Positions 25,101-36,865 of a stretch of 64,000 nucleotides of DNA are shown here, one piece after another; positions within the stretch are counted from its first letter, which is position 1; each line of letters starts with the position of its first letter. Origin of the DNA: Didymodactylos carnosus (Eukaryota > Rotifera > Eurotatoria > Philodinida > Philodinidae); the NCBI GenBank assembly GCA_905250885.1, contig CAJNOQ010000014.1, forward strand, positions 49,092 to 113,091. Direction: 5' to 3'. Both the position numbers and the translations under genes were made by a program. Below the pieces are notes generated by a model that made no database searches, was not told where the DNA came from, and saw only the letters and a list, made by a program, of their open reading frames with translations.

Positions 25101-26828
25101 AGAAAAAACGCCACGTCGACTTCGTCCAAGACGGCCAAATCCAAAATATTCAAAAGAAGATTTTGAAGTCGTGTACGTTCATGCTGAAACTTTTTTACAG
25201 ATTGCCCATTCATCTTTCATATTTTTCGTTTCAGCAATGTGCATACTACTACAGATCAAGCACCAGCGGTGAGAGTGGCTGATTTCATTGAAAAGAAACG
25301 TAACAGTTCTGATATGGCTTCTATCGTTCAATTTTTAGGTAGCAATCGGAAAACATCGTTTAAGCTCGAAATCTTCGAAAGAAAAAATTGAAAATGGGTA
25401 AGTAAACATGATAAAATGAATGTTAACAACTGAGCTGTTCATTTTTTTTTCTTTGTAAATATTATTGGTACTTCTAAACTTTTATTTTTTTGGGTTTAGA
25501 GCTGATAGTTCTCTCGATTCAATGCCAGTGGTAGGTTCATAACAAATAAGTCGTAGACCAAGTGAACTATCGTACTCTTTGTTTCTGTAGATGTCAACAA
25601 AAAAAACATCTAAACAGCAACAACAGTCCCCTCACAAACATCACTCGACGAACAACATTACAACTTCTCTTTCAGAGCCAACGCTTTTACCACTTCATCG
25701 TGTATCATCATCGAAATCAACAACGTCATCTATAAATGAAGATGAGGTCCCACTAAAAATAAATGAAAGTGGTGAAATGTCACCAGAATACGGTACATCA
25801 GAATCAGCATTCGTTACCTCAGAAAACGAAAACGTGAATGGTACTAGCTTATTCGGAGAATCATGTGTTTTCATAATTCATTTTTCTCTTTTTCTCAAGA
25901 TGTTACTTTGAATAAAGAGCAACAACAAACAACACCAACCAATGAAACAGATAAAGAAGAAACTTTGTCTCTGACGTATAAACCATCTGAAAATGAAGAG
26001 ACAAAATCAGATAAAAAACGTTCATCATCACCAAGAAGACTACGACCAAGAAATCAAAAATCAGTAACATCAACAAATGACGAAGCAGCTATACCACCAC
26101 CACCACCACCACCAATAACAACAACAGCAAAGTTAGTATTTTAGTATTTAAGAGATAGTCAAAGAGTCTGAGTTGATGAGAGTTTAATTTTACTATCTCT
26201 CTCATTGAAAACACATTGTATAACTTAGTCAGGTCAAGTATCTTTTCATTTATCAAATAAGTTCTTATAAATCCACGTTAAGTATTTTCCTTTTGATATT
26301 TATTAATTCATTTTCTTTCGTTTGCAGAACAGATGAACCATTTCCGACAAATTCTGAACTCCCATCTGTGGTAAGAGAAAATTGGCTATTATTTTACACT
26401 CGCTTGATATAATATAATAATATAATATTTTTCGTCGTTTTTAGCCGAATAAAAAGTATCAGCGTCGTCGTACAACTGTCGGTTTACGTGATTCTACTCA
26501 ACCCATAATTCTTTTTGATTGCATCACACCATCGCCACCTATAGCACGTGATAATTCAACAGATTCTCAACAATCTTCAACATCTCGAAAAAGTTGTCAA
26601 CCATCTGCTATAACAACACCTGATCAAACTATGTCTGATCCACCAATTCGTTCAGTACCTGTACCCGATAATTTAAGCATACAACGCGCAACTACTTTTT
26701 CAAGTGATGAAACAAGCCGAAGTTCATCTCCAAACATTCTTAATGAGCAACAGTCACAGGCTGCTATTAATACTCTAAGATCAAAACCATCAAAATCATT
26801 CATTTGGAAACCAAAAATATCGAAATAA
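22132..26828 (+). CDS. BOD1L1: BOD1/BOD1L-like (Shg1 domain) protein
   Basis: Thirteen exons: 22132-22242, 22295-22419, 22527-22657, 23437-24005, 24258-24855, 25016-25172, 25235-25268, 25339-25397, 25500-25530, 25591-25840, 25900-26131, 26328-26370 and 26445-26828, joining in frame to 907 residues. Residues about 8-125 match the BOD1/Shg1 domain: IVRKIKADGLFDSIRRDLL, IEQKPPYIDLKSQVENLI, a W-containing helix, then LPSIVSEYMDKS and PKISNFVQEYLEQL. BOD1 proteins regulate PP2A-B56 at kinetochores; BOD1L1 protects replication forks and binds SET1 complexes. The rest is a long disordered, K/E/S/P-rich tail with a nuclear-localisation-like KQQRKKKKKLS, two RRLRPR basic motifs, and a poly-proline run. 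The long tail fits BOD1L better than BOD1. The exon 1 donor (GTTGGT) is non-consensus. Intron 3 holds a foldback element. Confidence 0.85.
22765..23359. repeat. Foldback element with ~207-bp inverted repeats in BOD1L-like intron 3
   Basis: Arms at 22765-22971 and 23153-23359 are ~95% reverse complements by eye. The left end reads CGAATTATAAGACCGGCG and the right end, on the minus strand, CGAATTATAAGACCAGCG. The ~180-bp centre is unrelated to the arms. No transposase and no clear target duplication. Confidence 0.88.
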
Positions 26829-29294
26829 GATTTTTCATACAAATTGTTACTTTTCTTGCTTTTCTTTGTTATATCTTATCTAGCCTCTATATATAAACTT
26901 AGTCGTCAAATGTTTAAATAGTCATTCCATGAATATATATGTATTCAATATGATAAATAAGAGAAAGCCTATGTTCTCATGCAAAAGTTTTACCATTAGT
27001 AGTATATCAGGACTCCAAATGCATCAGTTCATCCGTCTGTCCGACTCCGTCCGGTCCATAGAAGACGAGCCGACATGAAATTCATGACGGACCGAGCCGG
27101 GTCCGACGAAAAGTCCGAATTATACGGATGAGTGTTCCTTTCATTACAGGCGTATATAGTAGCCTTTGTGATTGGACAAAAACTTCACTTATTAGCAAAA
27201 CAAGTTGGATAATGACAAGGTCACGTATTTTTATCTCTCTCTGTTCTATTCCCCAGAATATCGTCAACAACAATTGTGATCAGGGATCTCAGATCTTCTG
27301 TAAGCAGGTATGAATTTAAAGTGCATATGCCAGTGTACATATGTTAACACAAGTGTAAAATGAGAATTGTTAGTCAATTTATAGTGTAATGCTGATTTTT
27401 ATAAAGAAAGTTGCTTTATATTCTTTTCGAATATTTTATTATCTATTTATTATATAAATAGAAAATGAACTCGTCCTGCTGGAACTGTAAAAAATGCATC
27501 CTTGATCATGCAAGAACTGAATAGTTGAATGAATAGGTTAAGTCTTCTAGCTGTATAAAATTGTCTTGAAACATGAAATCGATGTTCCATCTACTCTTTG
27601 GCATTTTCAAGTTCTGTTGTATATGGAATGTAATGATTATAAATACTCACATCGAATGTATCGTCGAATTTGAAAGAGAACTTTATGCAAACAACGATAA
27701 TGACTATAGTCACATTCACGAAGTGACTCTCAGTTAGTCCATCATTCCACGACTCATTAATCACATTGATTCATACATAATCGAGATAAATGAAAAAAAA
27801 AGTTTTTTTGAAATATAGCATGTTTGCTCTATAGCATGTTGCTTTTAGACTGCAAACCGAAAACGGTGAATGACTTGTCAAATCTTGAAATGGAAAAAAG
27901 TACAATGATTTTTATCTGTATAAGTTGTGCAAATTTTACCATTTTCGTCATTTTGCTCGAATATTAAAAAATGATTCTTGTGCATAATCGTATCGTAATT
28001 TATCGGAAACATAAGGTGGATAACCAATTTTTTCTAAAACCCAATTTTCATCTATTTAATTCTACATGCTAATGAACATTTATTCATAATCTATTTAAAT
28101 ATATAACATATTCACTATACATATTCACAGAATTCTGTAGGAACAGTTTAGTGGATTAACAAAAGTATATATGTCTAAATTTTTAGTAGTCAGCTAAGTT
28201 TTTAAGTCATTAAAACTTTACACTATTGAATATTTCGATCCTATATTTTTTCATATATGTATAGTAGAATAAAACCAGACAATCTTTTACTTTGAAAGTA
28301 AAACTGATACTCTCACCTTTTCATTTATGTTTACTCGTGACGAAGTATTAAGAAAAAAAAAGACAAGGATTTTGATAATATGTATGGTAAATATTTGAGT
28401 TAAATCAAAAAAATAAGTTTAAGAAAAACAACATCATGCGATAATATATTTTGAACGTACAAGAATTTGATAAAAAGTCGTCTTGTAATTGTAAATTATT
28501 GAAAAACCAAGTAGATTGCAATCACTGTAAAGACATACTTTCACCTATATTATAATTGGTGTACATCTATAGCCGTCTGAAAAAGTTGAAGGATGCTCAA
28601 ATAGGCTTTAGTCTACTTATTAAATTAAAAAAATCTTCGTGATTAAAATTACAGTCATATAACCACGATTTTATCTATTATCATCATCTCAATTTCTATC
28701 TCTGCAACTAATTCTACAATGATGTCCAACAATGAATGTTGAATGATACGAATATAGAAATAGAAATATTTATAACAAAGATAATCAAGAAGAAACAAGT
28801 AAATTATCCACGTTGTACAGCTGGTTAAAAATCAATACAAATTACTTAAATATCTATTACTACGTTGATTTATTAGTATTTTTATTATGAGTATTTTTTT
28901 AAAAATAATTAGTGTTATACATTGTGTCAAATTACACTACACACATGCATACACAAATAGATTGCTAAAGTATTGCAAAAATGGACAATAAATAAAACTA
29001 AAATTCATGAAGAGTAACACACATATTCGCATCATGAGTTACATTTGTTACGTAGCTCATCAGCTTAATGCACACATCCTTTAATACCGTTTTAACAAAC
29101 AAAAAAAAAAAAAAAACTTATAATTTCGACACAGAAATAGGAATAGGTTTTCTATCTACATTTAAAAACACTAGTAACAAAAAAAAAGAAGAGAATTTAA
29201 GAAGGTGAGTAAAAACAGATCTTTGACTAATCAGATGTAAAGAACGAGAGAAAGATTGAATAATGTTTTTGTAGATGCTTTTCATATATTATTT
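26829..29294. other. Intergenic, 3' ends of convergent genes
   Basis: The 3' flanks of the plus-strand BOD1L-like gene and the minus-strand Ly6 gene. A small GC-rich palindrome lies at 27028-27132; the rest is AT-rich with no supportable gene. Confidence 0.4.
27028..27132. repeat. Short GC-rich palindromic repeat
   Basis: TCCGTCTGTCCGACTCCG and GTCCGGTCC at the left pair imperfectly with GGACCGAGCCGGGTCCGAC and ACGGATGA at the right. The GC content stands out sharply from the surroundings. Probably a small MITE. Confidence 0.45.
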
Positions 29295-30263
29295 CTAACG
29301 TAATAGTAACATGGTGACAAGAATGAAAATAATCGACGATATGAATGTTAAAATTCGATTTTGTTTTAAATCAATTCCAGCATGATTACATAAATTTGAA
29401 TTACATGAACAAACATTTGCTGAGTTTTGGCCAGCTGTTTTATAACAGGCACGATTTCCTAATCCAGAACCGCATGCACGAACAATACTTGTTTTTTTTT
29501 GAACTAAAATTAAATAAATATATATTGTCATTTAAAATACTTCCAATATTTTTGTTTCTTACCTGTTTGCACGATTTTTCTACAATATGGCTTTTCTTGA
29601 GCACACGTTGCTTTAAATGGTGACAATGAAGCGGCATCACCATTAGAACAAGCTTCATTTTCATTTGAATTACATTCATAACATTCTAATGATTCAGCAG
29701 AGTTGACGGATGATACTAGACAAAAAATATTAATCTATGCATTTCCGGTGTACAATATAGAAAAAGAGCGTATCAGTCACTGAAATTGGAGTCTTACATC
29801 GGATTAAATGGAAATTCTTAAGGAGAAAGTTGAAACTAAGAACTGAGTACTGTAGCTTCTAAAGAGGCTGTTGAGCATATATATATATGTAAAACAGTTC
29901 GATCTAACAGACTTGAGTCTGTTAATTGACTTGTATTTTTTCAAAGAAAAAAATAATTCATGACTAACCTTGTAAAGAATGAACAATATCCAGTTTATAC
30001 TATTTGATTAAAACTGAGCACATAGTTTATTCTTTAACAAAAATAAATAGAAGGAATAAAATCGCACTAACTATTGTAAGCATGTTCCATGAAAAAAAAC
30101 TCTTTGTTTGCTATTTGGTTTAAACTGATTGTCTGCTGCTATGGGTCGTTACATAACAATTTTAATCTGAATGGAAACCAGTGAATGATATCAGCTTTGT
30201 TTACTTACCTAATACACATAGAAGAACAATAACAATCATTAAAACTCCATACAGATACTTCAT
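29295..30263 (-). CDS. Ly6/uPAR-type three-finger protein, GPI-anchored type
   Basis: Exons 30263-30209, 29715-29563 and 29503-29295 give 138 residues. Exon 1 is a hydrophobic signal peptide (MKYLYGVLMIVIVLLCVL). The mature part begins LECYECNS and has ten cysteines in the three-finger order (LEC, YEC, EAC, ATC, PYC, RAC, RAC, VC, SC, LC), ending in the signature CSCNSNLCN. A hydrophobic tail (FISSIIFILVTMLLL) ending just before the stop predicts GPI attachment. It would act on the outer cell surface; in animals such proteins modulate ion channels, receptors or cell adhesion. Which subfamily (CD59-like, quiver/sleepless-like) cannot be told from the sequence. Introns are phase 1, as usual for the family. 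Confidence 0.85.
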
Positions 30264-31842
30264 TCTGTCGCCTTCTCTTCAATTAAAAGTATTGTTCACT
30301 ATACCTAAATTGTATATGATCTAAAATACATAAATGAAATAATTGATGTGAGATTCATTATCTCCGAATATAGACGAGATAAATTTCGATATAGTTTTTT
30401 TTAAAACTTAAACTACCAAACATCGCCAAATTAATCTTGTACAAATAGAGACTCGAACAAATAAGCTTAGTTTTTCAGTAAATTACAAAATTAAATTCAC
30501 TATTTCTAACCTATAAAGTATATTTTCGTTTATAGCCTGATAATAAAAACATGTGTATGCTTTTACATAAGATAAAAAACTCAAATTTAGAGCATTAAAG
30601 AATAAAGAAGGAAAAAATCACTGTACCATATCTTAAAAAAAGCCATAAAAAAAAAGAAACGAAAGAAAAAAACGATTGATATCGCGGTTTTTTTATTTTT
30701 GTTTATAGCAAAAGAAAATTTAATATACATACTAAGCAAACGATTCCATTGAAGGCCAGCAGAAAATGAGATCAATGTAAATGTGTGTGCTAACAAAAAA
30801 GACCGCAAAAGCAAACACGTTCTGTTGTAAACATTTTTAACAATTCCAAAAATATACGGGTATAAACATTAATAATGGCATAACACTTCAAAAAATTGAT
30901 AGTTACGTTCATACATTAAAACAGCTTTAAAAACCTATTTACGTACAGAAATGTGCTCTATACCATAGCTAAATAACCGATCGTCTTAAAACTACGAAGA
31001 AAAAACCCATGAGAGGATCCAAATATTAATAAGACTCAAGCAAACGGCAAGGGTGTCTTTTAGTTAAAGTAGTATAATCAACGTACACTCACATGAATAT
31101 CAGCTAGTAGATGGTCATGTCCATGAACGGTAAAGGATTCTCTTTTTGAGTTTTACACATTTCTGATTTGAAAATTTTGTTGTCGATGTACAAAAAAAGA
31201 AATTGCACGGCAAACAAAAAAGGATACTGAATGAGCTCAATTTGTTATCCTTCTCATTCTTCATATACTTGCATGAGGCATCTACTCTCGAGTGTACAAC
31301 AAGAAAACAAATGTGTGATGGAAAATAAGAAAATTTTTTAGTTATGATACCAAGTTATTCTTGTTATTATATTAATATTATTCATGAAAAGATTCCGACC
31401 TACAATAACACCCAAAACAAAAAATAGGAAACTAGTGTAAAAAAACCAGACAGAATAAAACAAATAAATGAAATAAAAAGAAAACAACCAGCACGTTATT
31501 TAAAGTATAAAAGGTCAGGAGGCGCTGAGCTACAACTTCTTTGGATGATCTTAAAGAAAAATGTTTGACTTCTAAAGATTATTTGAGCCAAAGACAGTTA
31601 AATAACAAACGAAGAGAAAACTGTATGCGCAGAAAAAACATGAGGTGAAATGCGAATATTATTATAGTAGACAGCACAAAAAGTAATTCGTTTCAGCCAA
31701 GTACATGGACAAGCCAATCATCCTTTTGTTTTTCATTGACAAGTTTTCTCCATAAACAGTTTCTCTTCCTTCTTTCGTTCAACTGTCGTTGACTGGAATA
31801 ATCTTCCAGAATCAATCGTTCGTTCTTCTTCGTTATTGTCAT
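30264..31842. other. Intergenic upstream of the Ly6 gene
   Basis: Minus-strand promoter region of the Ly6 gene followed by AT-rich sequence. Nothing else could be supported on either strand. Confidence 0.4.
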
Positions 31843-32107
31843 TTAACACTAGAATGCCCGGAAATTTTCATGACCTAGAACGCCCACAGCGGTCATTCTG
31901 GCCATTATTCTTTTCATTTTTAATTTTATAATTACAAACGGTTCTGAACTCAAAAATGAATTAAAAATTCTGCAAAAACTGATTTTTGTGGGACAAATTA
32001 AAAGTTATGACATAATTTGTTTTTAAATAAATTTTATACAGTTTGTTTTATTAGGGATAAAAATCAAAAAACGGTCAAAATGACCGCTACGGGCGTTCTA
32101 GTGTTAA
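31843..32107. mobile_element. piggyBac-like MITE with TTAA ends
   Basis: A 265-bp element flanked by TTAA on both sides. Terminal repeats are CACTAGAATGCCCG (left) and CACTAGAACGCCCG (right, minus strand), one mismatch. Just inside, GCGGTCATT and AATGACCGC-type sequences form a second inverted pair. There is no transposase. The TTAA duplication suggests mobilisation by a piggyBac-family enzyme. Confidence 0.75.
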
Positions 32108-33196
32108 AATAGCTTTATCTCAGCATCTTTTCAGTAGAACATAGCCGTATTTACAGTTAAAAACAAACTGAGTGGTGTTACTCCGTATTTTATTTTGTTC
32201 TTTTTATTCTTTCTTTATTATCTCTCTGTTTTCGTACACTAATTTACTTTTTATTTTTATTTGCTATTTATAGATGTTGTTTGGCTCGAGTCATTGTTTT
32301 ATAAGCCGGGGATCTTTGATGACTCTCACTTTTCGTGAATAAATCATTTATTCATTCACAAGTTGTATATAAACGTCACAATAACAATCAGTATAAACTT
32401 AGAAAATAAGTTTAGATATTTATGCTGACTTGCTTCATTACGTGTACCAAGAACTTTGCTTATTTTTTTTTGTTTTTCACAAATTTGTTCTTTTTTACTA
32501 CTTCTGGTTCTAATCTTAGTTGTCTTGTTTATTTTGTTCTTTTTTATTACTCTTTTTGTGTTGTCTGGCTTGAGTCATTATTATTAAGGGTCGGTGACCT
32601 TTGGTGACGCTCACTTTTCGTGAATAAAACAGTCTTAGTCTTAGTCTTAGAACTTTTTTCAATTACTTGGCTTCAAGTACATTCACTAGGGGATCAACAC
32701 AGTCAAAAGATTAGAAAAATCAAAAGACATCCCCATATACACTATACCAGCATCCAAAAAATTAGAAACAGTTTAAGATGTATACTTATACAGATATCTA
32801 ATACTAGCGATCTGTGCCATGCCTATCCAGGTACGGCTGGATAGGAATCCATTTTACGCTAGCACTTTCCATATTTTGCATCACATGATGTAGGCGGCCA
32901 TTTTAGTAAAATACTGATTATAACGCCTCAATGTACACATAACGAATTATTAAAAAAAAACAAGAAACTGCAATCATCTCAAAATTTCTGTATAAGTGCC
33001 TTATAAACTCTAAAAATTTGTAAAAAAAAGAAACCGCATCAGTGTCACCAAATTTGTGAGGGTTTTTTAATCATCGTAGAGCCAATGAGTAATCTGGATG
33101 ATTTATTGATAAACCGTGGTTAAATTATTGAATCCATGGATAAGTTTGTGCACTGGGGGGCCAATGTATTTCTAGATTTATGGCATAACATGTTCA
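32108..33196. other. Intergenic upstream of cyclin Y
   Basis: Holds a pair of direct repeats (32277-32345 and 32565-32632) and otherwise AT-rich sequence including the probable cyclin Y promoter. A short hairpin, CTATCCA/TGGATAG, lies near 32822-32843. Confidence 0.4.
32277..32652. repeat. Two ~65-bp direct repeats with a CTTAGT-repeat tail
   Basis: GTTTGGCTCGAGTCATT...CTCACTTTTCGTGAATAAA at 32277-32345 recurs at 32565-32632 as GTCTGGCTTGAGTCATT...CTCACTTTTCGTGAATAAA. The second copy is followed by three CTTAGT units. A poly(A)-signal-like AATAAA plus short tandem tail resembles the 3' end of a retroelement, but no coding part is present. Confidence 0.55.
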
Positions 33197-35812
33197 ATGG
33201 GAAATATTCTAAGCTGTTGTCACTGCTGCCATAAATCATCAAACAAGTATAAGTGAGTATCTTTGGCTGAAATGCGCGATAAGTTCATATATGGAATACG
33301 AAAAATGTCAAAGAGACTGCAGAATAATTTTTGACGTTAATTTTCGTGAGCATTAGAAAGACGTTCTTAGAAACGGATAAGAGACTATAAAGAGTAACTA
33401 ATAGCTCCATTTTTATTGCTCAATTGTGCATCAGTAAAATTAAAATTATATATGCATTTATTGAGTTTTAATGAATTTTCTCTTGTTAAGAACACCTATA
33501 CTCATTGGTTGTGAATGTATGCTTCTTTCTAGCACCGCTTGAGGACCATAACAGTTGCCAATACCAGTTTGTTTCTTCAATCTAGTCAATTTTTATGATT
33601 GAAGCACCCATTATCTTTCTTTTTCGTTTTTTCTATACAGAAGATCTTGTAACTTTTGACTTTTTAACCATTTTCAGCACTAAAAAAATTTTATCAACTA
33701 ATTCAACTTTGTACAATATCTTTTATTTAGAGAAAATGATTATTTACATAATCATAAAGAATTTCACCAACCTTCAGACAGTTCTCCAGCCTCTTATGAT
33801 AATAAAACCCATGTATCTGAAATATATAAAAATAGTAAGTATAGTCTTATATTTTTTAACCAGTAACTTGTTTGTTTGTTTTTATTTTCTTGGTTCAGAT
33901 GTTGAACTCGCTCCATCAGATAATCCGACAACTTCAACTTATTTCGCATCTATATTGCGTGAGTACACTAGAAAAAGTAAATAAATCTTGGACTATGTGC
34001 CTTTATCTTTTTTTGCCTCATCTAGATCCACCTAAAGAACAATTTGAGCGATCTTTTAAAGTATGTTTAACATTTAGCTGTCTTTCAATCAAGAAGCAAT
34101 TTTACTAAAATGTATTTACTTTCTTAGTTTCATCCTGGCTCTGGTGATTATGCTCCAGACGCTTCTTCATCAAAAACGATTAGTTCAACAGCAAAAAATA
34201 CAGTTAGTACTCAACAACAGTCCCGACCAGTTAATCTCAAAGCTATTTCCTCCACGTTCAGTACAAACAGTCAGCAACAACCCTATCGTTTACAGGCCCA
34301 AACTTCATCGGTCTCAGGGTCTTATAAAACAACTTCAACATCAACAAGTAATTACGATACTCCATCAGCTACAATTTTCAGTAAACACAGTAATTCTTGT
34401 TCAACAATCTATGTCGACGATTCTACTGTCTCACAACCAAATTGGAAAGCAATGATTAAATGTGTATCATTGGCTATTCACAGTCATATATACTCGAGAA
34501 AAGGAAATAAAACAATGGAAATATTCGACGAAAAATTGCATCCACTAACGGTAAGGAGAGTATGCGTCATACTTTCAGTTAAAGAAATTTTGTTATTTTT
34601 TTATTAATATTTATATTTAGAGAGATCCTGTACCAGATGATTATGATGAATTGGTTCCAGAACACAAAGTCATTTATCGATTTTTAAGAATTCTATTTAC
34701 AGCAGCACAATTAACAGCAGAATGTGCTATTGTCACATTGGTATGTAGTTCCCATGAGTATTCTGTTTTAGTAATAATAAACATACCTATTAATTTTAAT
34801 TTTGTAACTAATTTCTACTCAGATTATAATTTTTATGTAGCGGCCGATTGCAGCAGATAGTTACCTTAAACCAAATAGTAAAACAAAGAGTTTTTTCCTC
34901 TTTCTAGGTTTATCTTGAGCGTGTATTGAGTTATGGTGAATTGGATTTATGTCCAGCTAATTGGAAACGACTTGTTTTAGGTACACGGTGTTGGTGTGAG
35001 TGTTTTTTCAATATCTTTAGTTTTTATTTCGTTTCTATGAATAGGAGCTGTAATGTTGGCATCAAAAGTGTGGGATGATCAAGCTGTATGGAATGTTGAT
35101 TTTTGTCAAATATTAAAAGATATTACTGTACATGAAATGTAATGATCGTAAAAATCCTGATAAAACTTATTGCAGTATCTTTATATTTTAGGAATGAATT
35201 GGAACGTGAATATGTTCAATTATTACAGTTTAATGTTAACGTTGGTTCATCCATTTATGCTAAATATTATTTTGATTTAAGACAATTGGCGAAAGAAAGC
35301 AAAATTTCATTTCCAGATGAATTATTAACGAAAGAAAAAGCAATTAAACTTGAAGTAGGCTTAAAGAATGCGATGAATCTTTTTTTTCTTTTTGTTTTTT
35401 AAATTAATTGATAAAGAAAAAGGTGAGCACAGATATTTTTGAACCTTGGCTCTATAATGGAACTGAGGCGTGGGTTCCTGTGCTAGAGAAAAATAACTGT
35501 AGTTCATTGCGATACATGTCGGTTAATTCTGCACATGTCATATTAATATTACAACATATTCCAATCTAAAAGTTTGTTAGAAAAATATTTGTGTAATCCT
35601 GTTTGAAGTGTATGAAAGCGATATAATTCTCTTTATAGGCAGCCTCTATGATTGGTAATCGTTTGAATCACACGTCGGCGAATGTGTCTGGTAGTGGTAG
35701 CACAAATAATAATAGTGGTAGTGGAACTGGCGGTCAGTTATCAGTATTACGTCGTTCAGCAAGCGTCGAATTTATGCACTCACCAAGAAAAAGTTTATTA
35801 ATTATATCATAA
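33197..35812 (+). CDS. CCNY: Cyclin Y
   Basis: Membrane-tethered cyclin that recruits CDK14/16 (PFTAIRE/PCTAIRE kinases), for example in Wnt co-receptor phosphorylation. Ten exons: 33197-33252, 33731-33834, 33899-33958, 34026-34060, 34128-34550, 34621-34740, 34908-34980, 35045-35138, 35192-35354 and 35639-35812, joining in frame to 433 residues (human 341). The first exon encodes [11 protein letters not shown], the N-myristoylation and palmitoylation signal of the family, which fixes the start. [12 protein letters not shown] and [17 protein letters not shown] match the conserved N-terminal segments. The cyclin box has [18 protein letters not shown], then [26 protein letters not shown]-type and [12 protein letters not shown] motifs. 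The extra length is an S/Q/T-rich insert in exon 5 and an N/S/G-rich tail. The tail RRSASVEF resembles the RRSASADN of the vertebrate protein, a 14-3-3-type site. Confidence 0.96.
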
Positions 35813-36865
35813 AAAATTCATGGCTCAATTTATCTATTGATGTTTAATTTTTTTTATTAAACCGAATCTCTCTTACTCATACATTAAACACGTACACACA
35901 TCCTTTTTAATGTTGTCAGATTTTCTTGAAGAAAAAAAACCAAAACAAACAAATATAATGTTTGTGCAGCACGATTAATCAATCTATCAAATAAAATTTC
36001 GTACGCTTTTTATATAATTTTGTTACTGCTGATACTCTTCTGTAATAATAACACACACGCTTTCTCTCGCTCTCACTAAACAGTTAATTTATTTATTGTT
36101 GCTTCTGTTTTTCTATTTTTGTTTGTATTTGATGTTGACTAAATGTGTATAGTTTTCCTCTCTCTTCTTTTATCTTTTTCTTTTCTGCACAAACTTGATG
36201 TATTTGTGAATGTGTAAATATACGCTTGTTTTGTTGTTGTTTTACATCTATTTTGATGAAATATTTCTTATTGTCTTCACTTTTTTGTTTTTATACGGGA
36301 TACTGGATTTTATGACATATTTTTTTCTTCAGTTTTTGTTCTTAAAGAACAATATAGAAATAAAAATAATAACTGAGACTTTCTTACTGATTCTTATTAT
36401 TTGTTGCACATTAATACATCGAGATTTCAACTCTCTGCGCTAATGAAATCTGATAATTCGAAATTTATCCTTTTAGATTATTAGATGACCACTGATGATA
36501 TGATGGCTATTCGAAATTCAAGTCGATGAAAAGTTAAATCTATGGGTGAGTGATAGCATCAGGTTGAACTCTATACTCTATTAGTAGATGTATCTTTTAA
36601 CTTTACTCTTACATTTTGTTCGAACTCATACATCGAAGAAAGACTATGTATAGATAACAAAGTAAATTATTTCTTGATTGGTGTAGAATTGTATAAAAAC
36701 TGCATAAAATGTCATTGAATACTGTTTTTATTTCATTATAGTTCTTTAATTTACTATGCTCTGAATTCTAGTTGAATTATTTTTAAGGAAAAAATACGAT
36801 TTTTATTTAAATAAGAGAGCTAACAAGTAGACTTACAGAAAGTTATTTTATTCATGAATCGTTAT
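35813..36865. other. Intergenic between convergent cyclin Y and unknown gene
   Basis: Probable 3' UTRs; an AATAAA lies near 35989. T-rich. Nothing else was recognised. Confidence 0.45.

Noticed and set aside
36210-36443. Hydrophobic plus-strand frame 3' of cyclin Y
   Set aside because: T-rich 3' flank gives poly-Phe/Leu translation in any frame; no start context or homologue.
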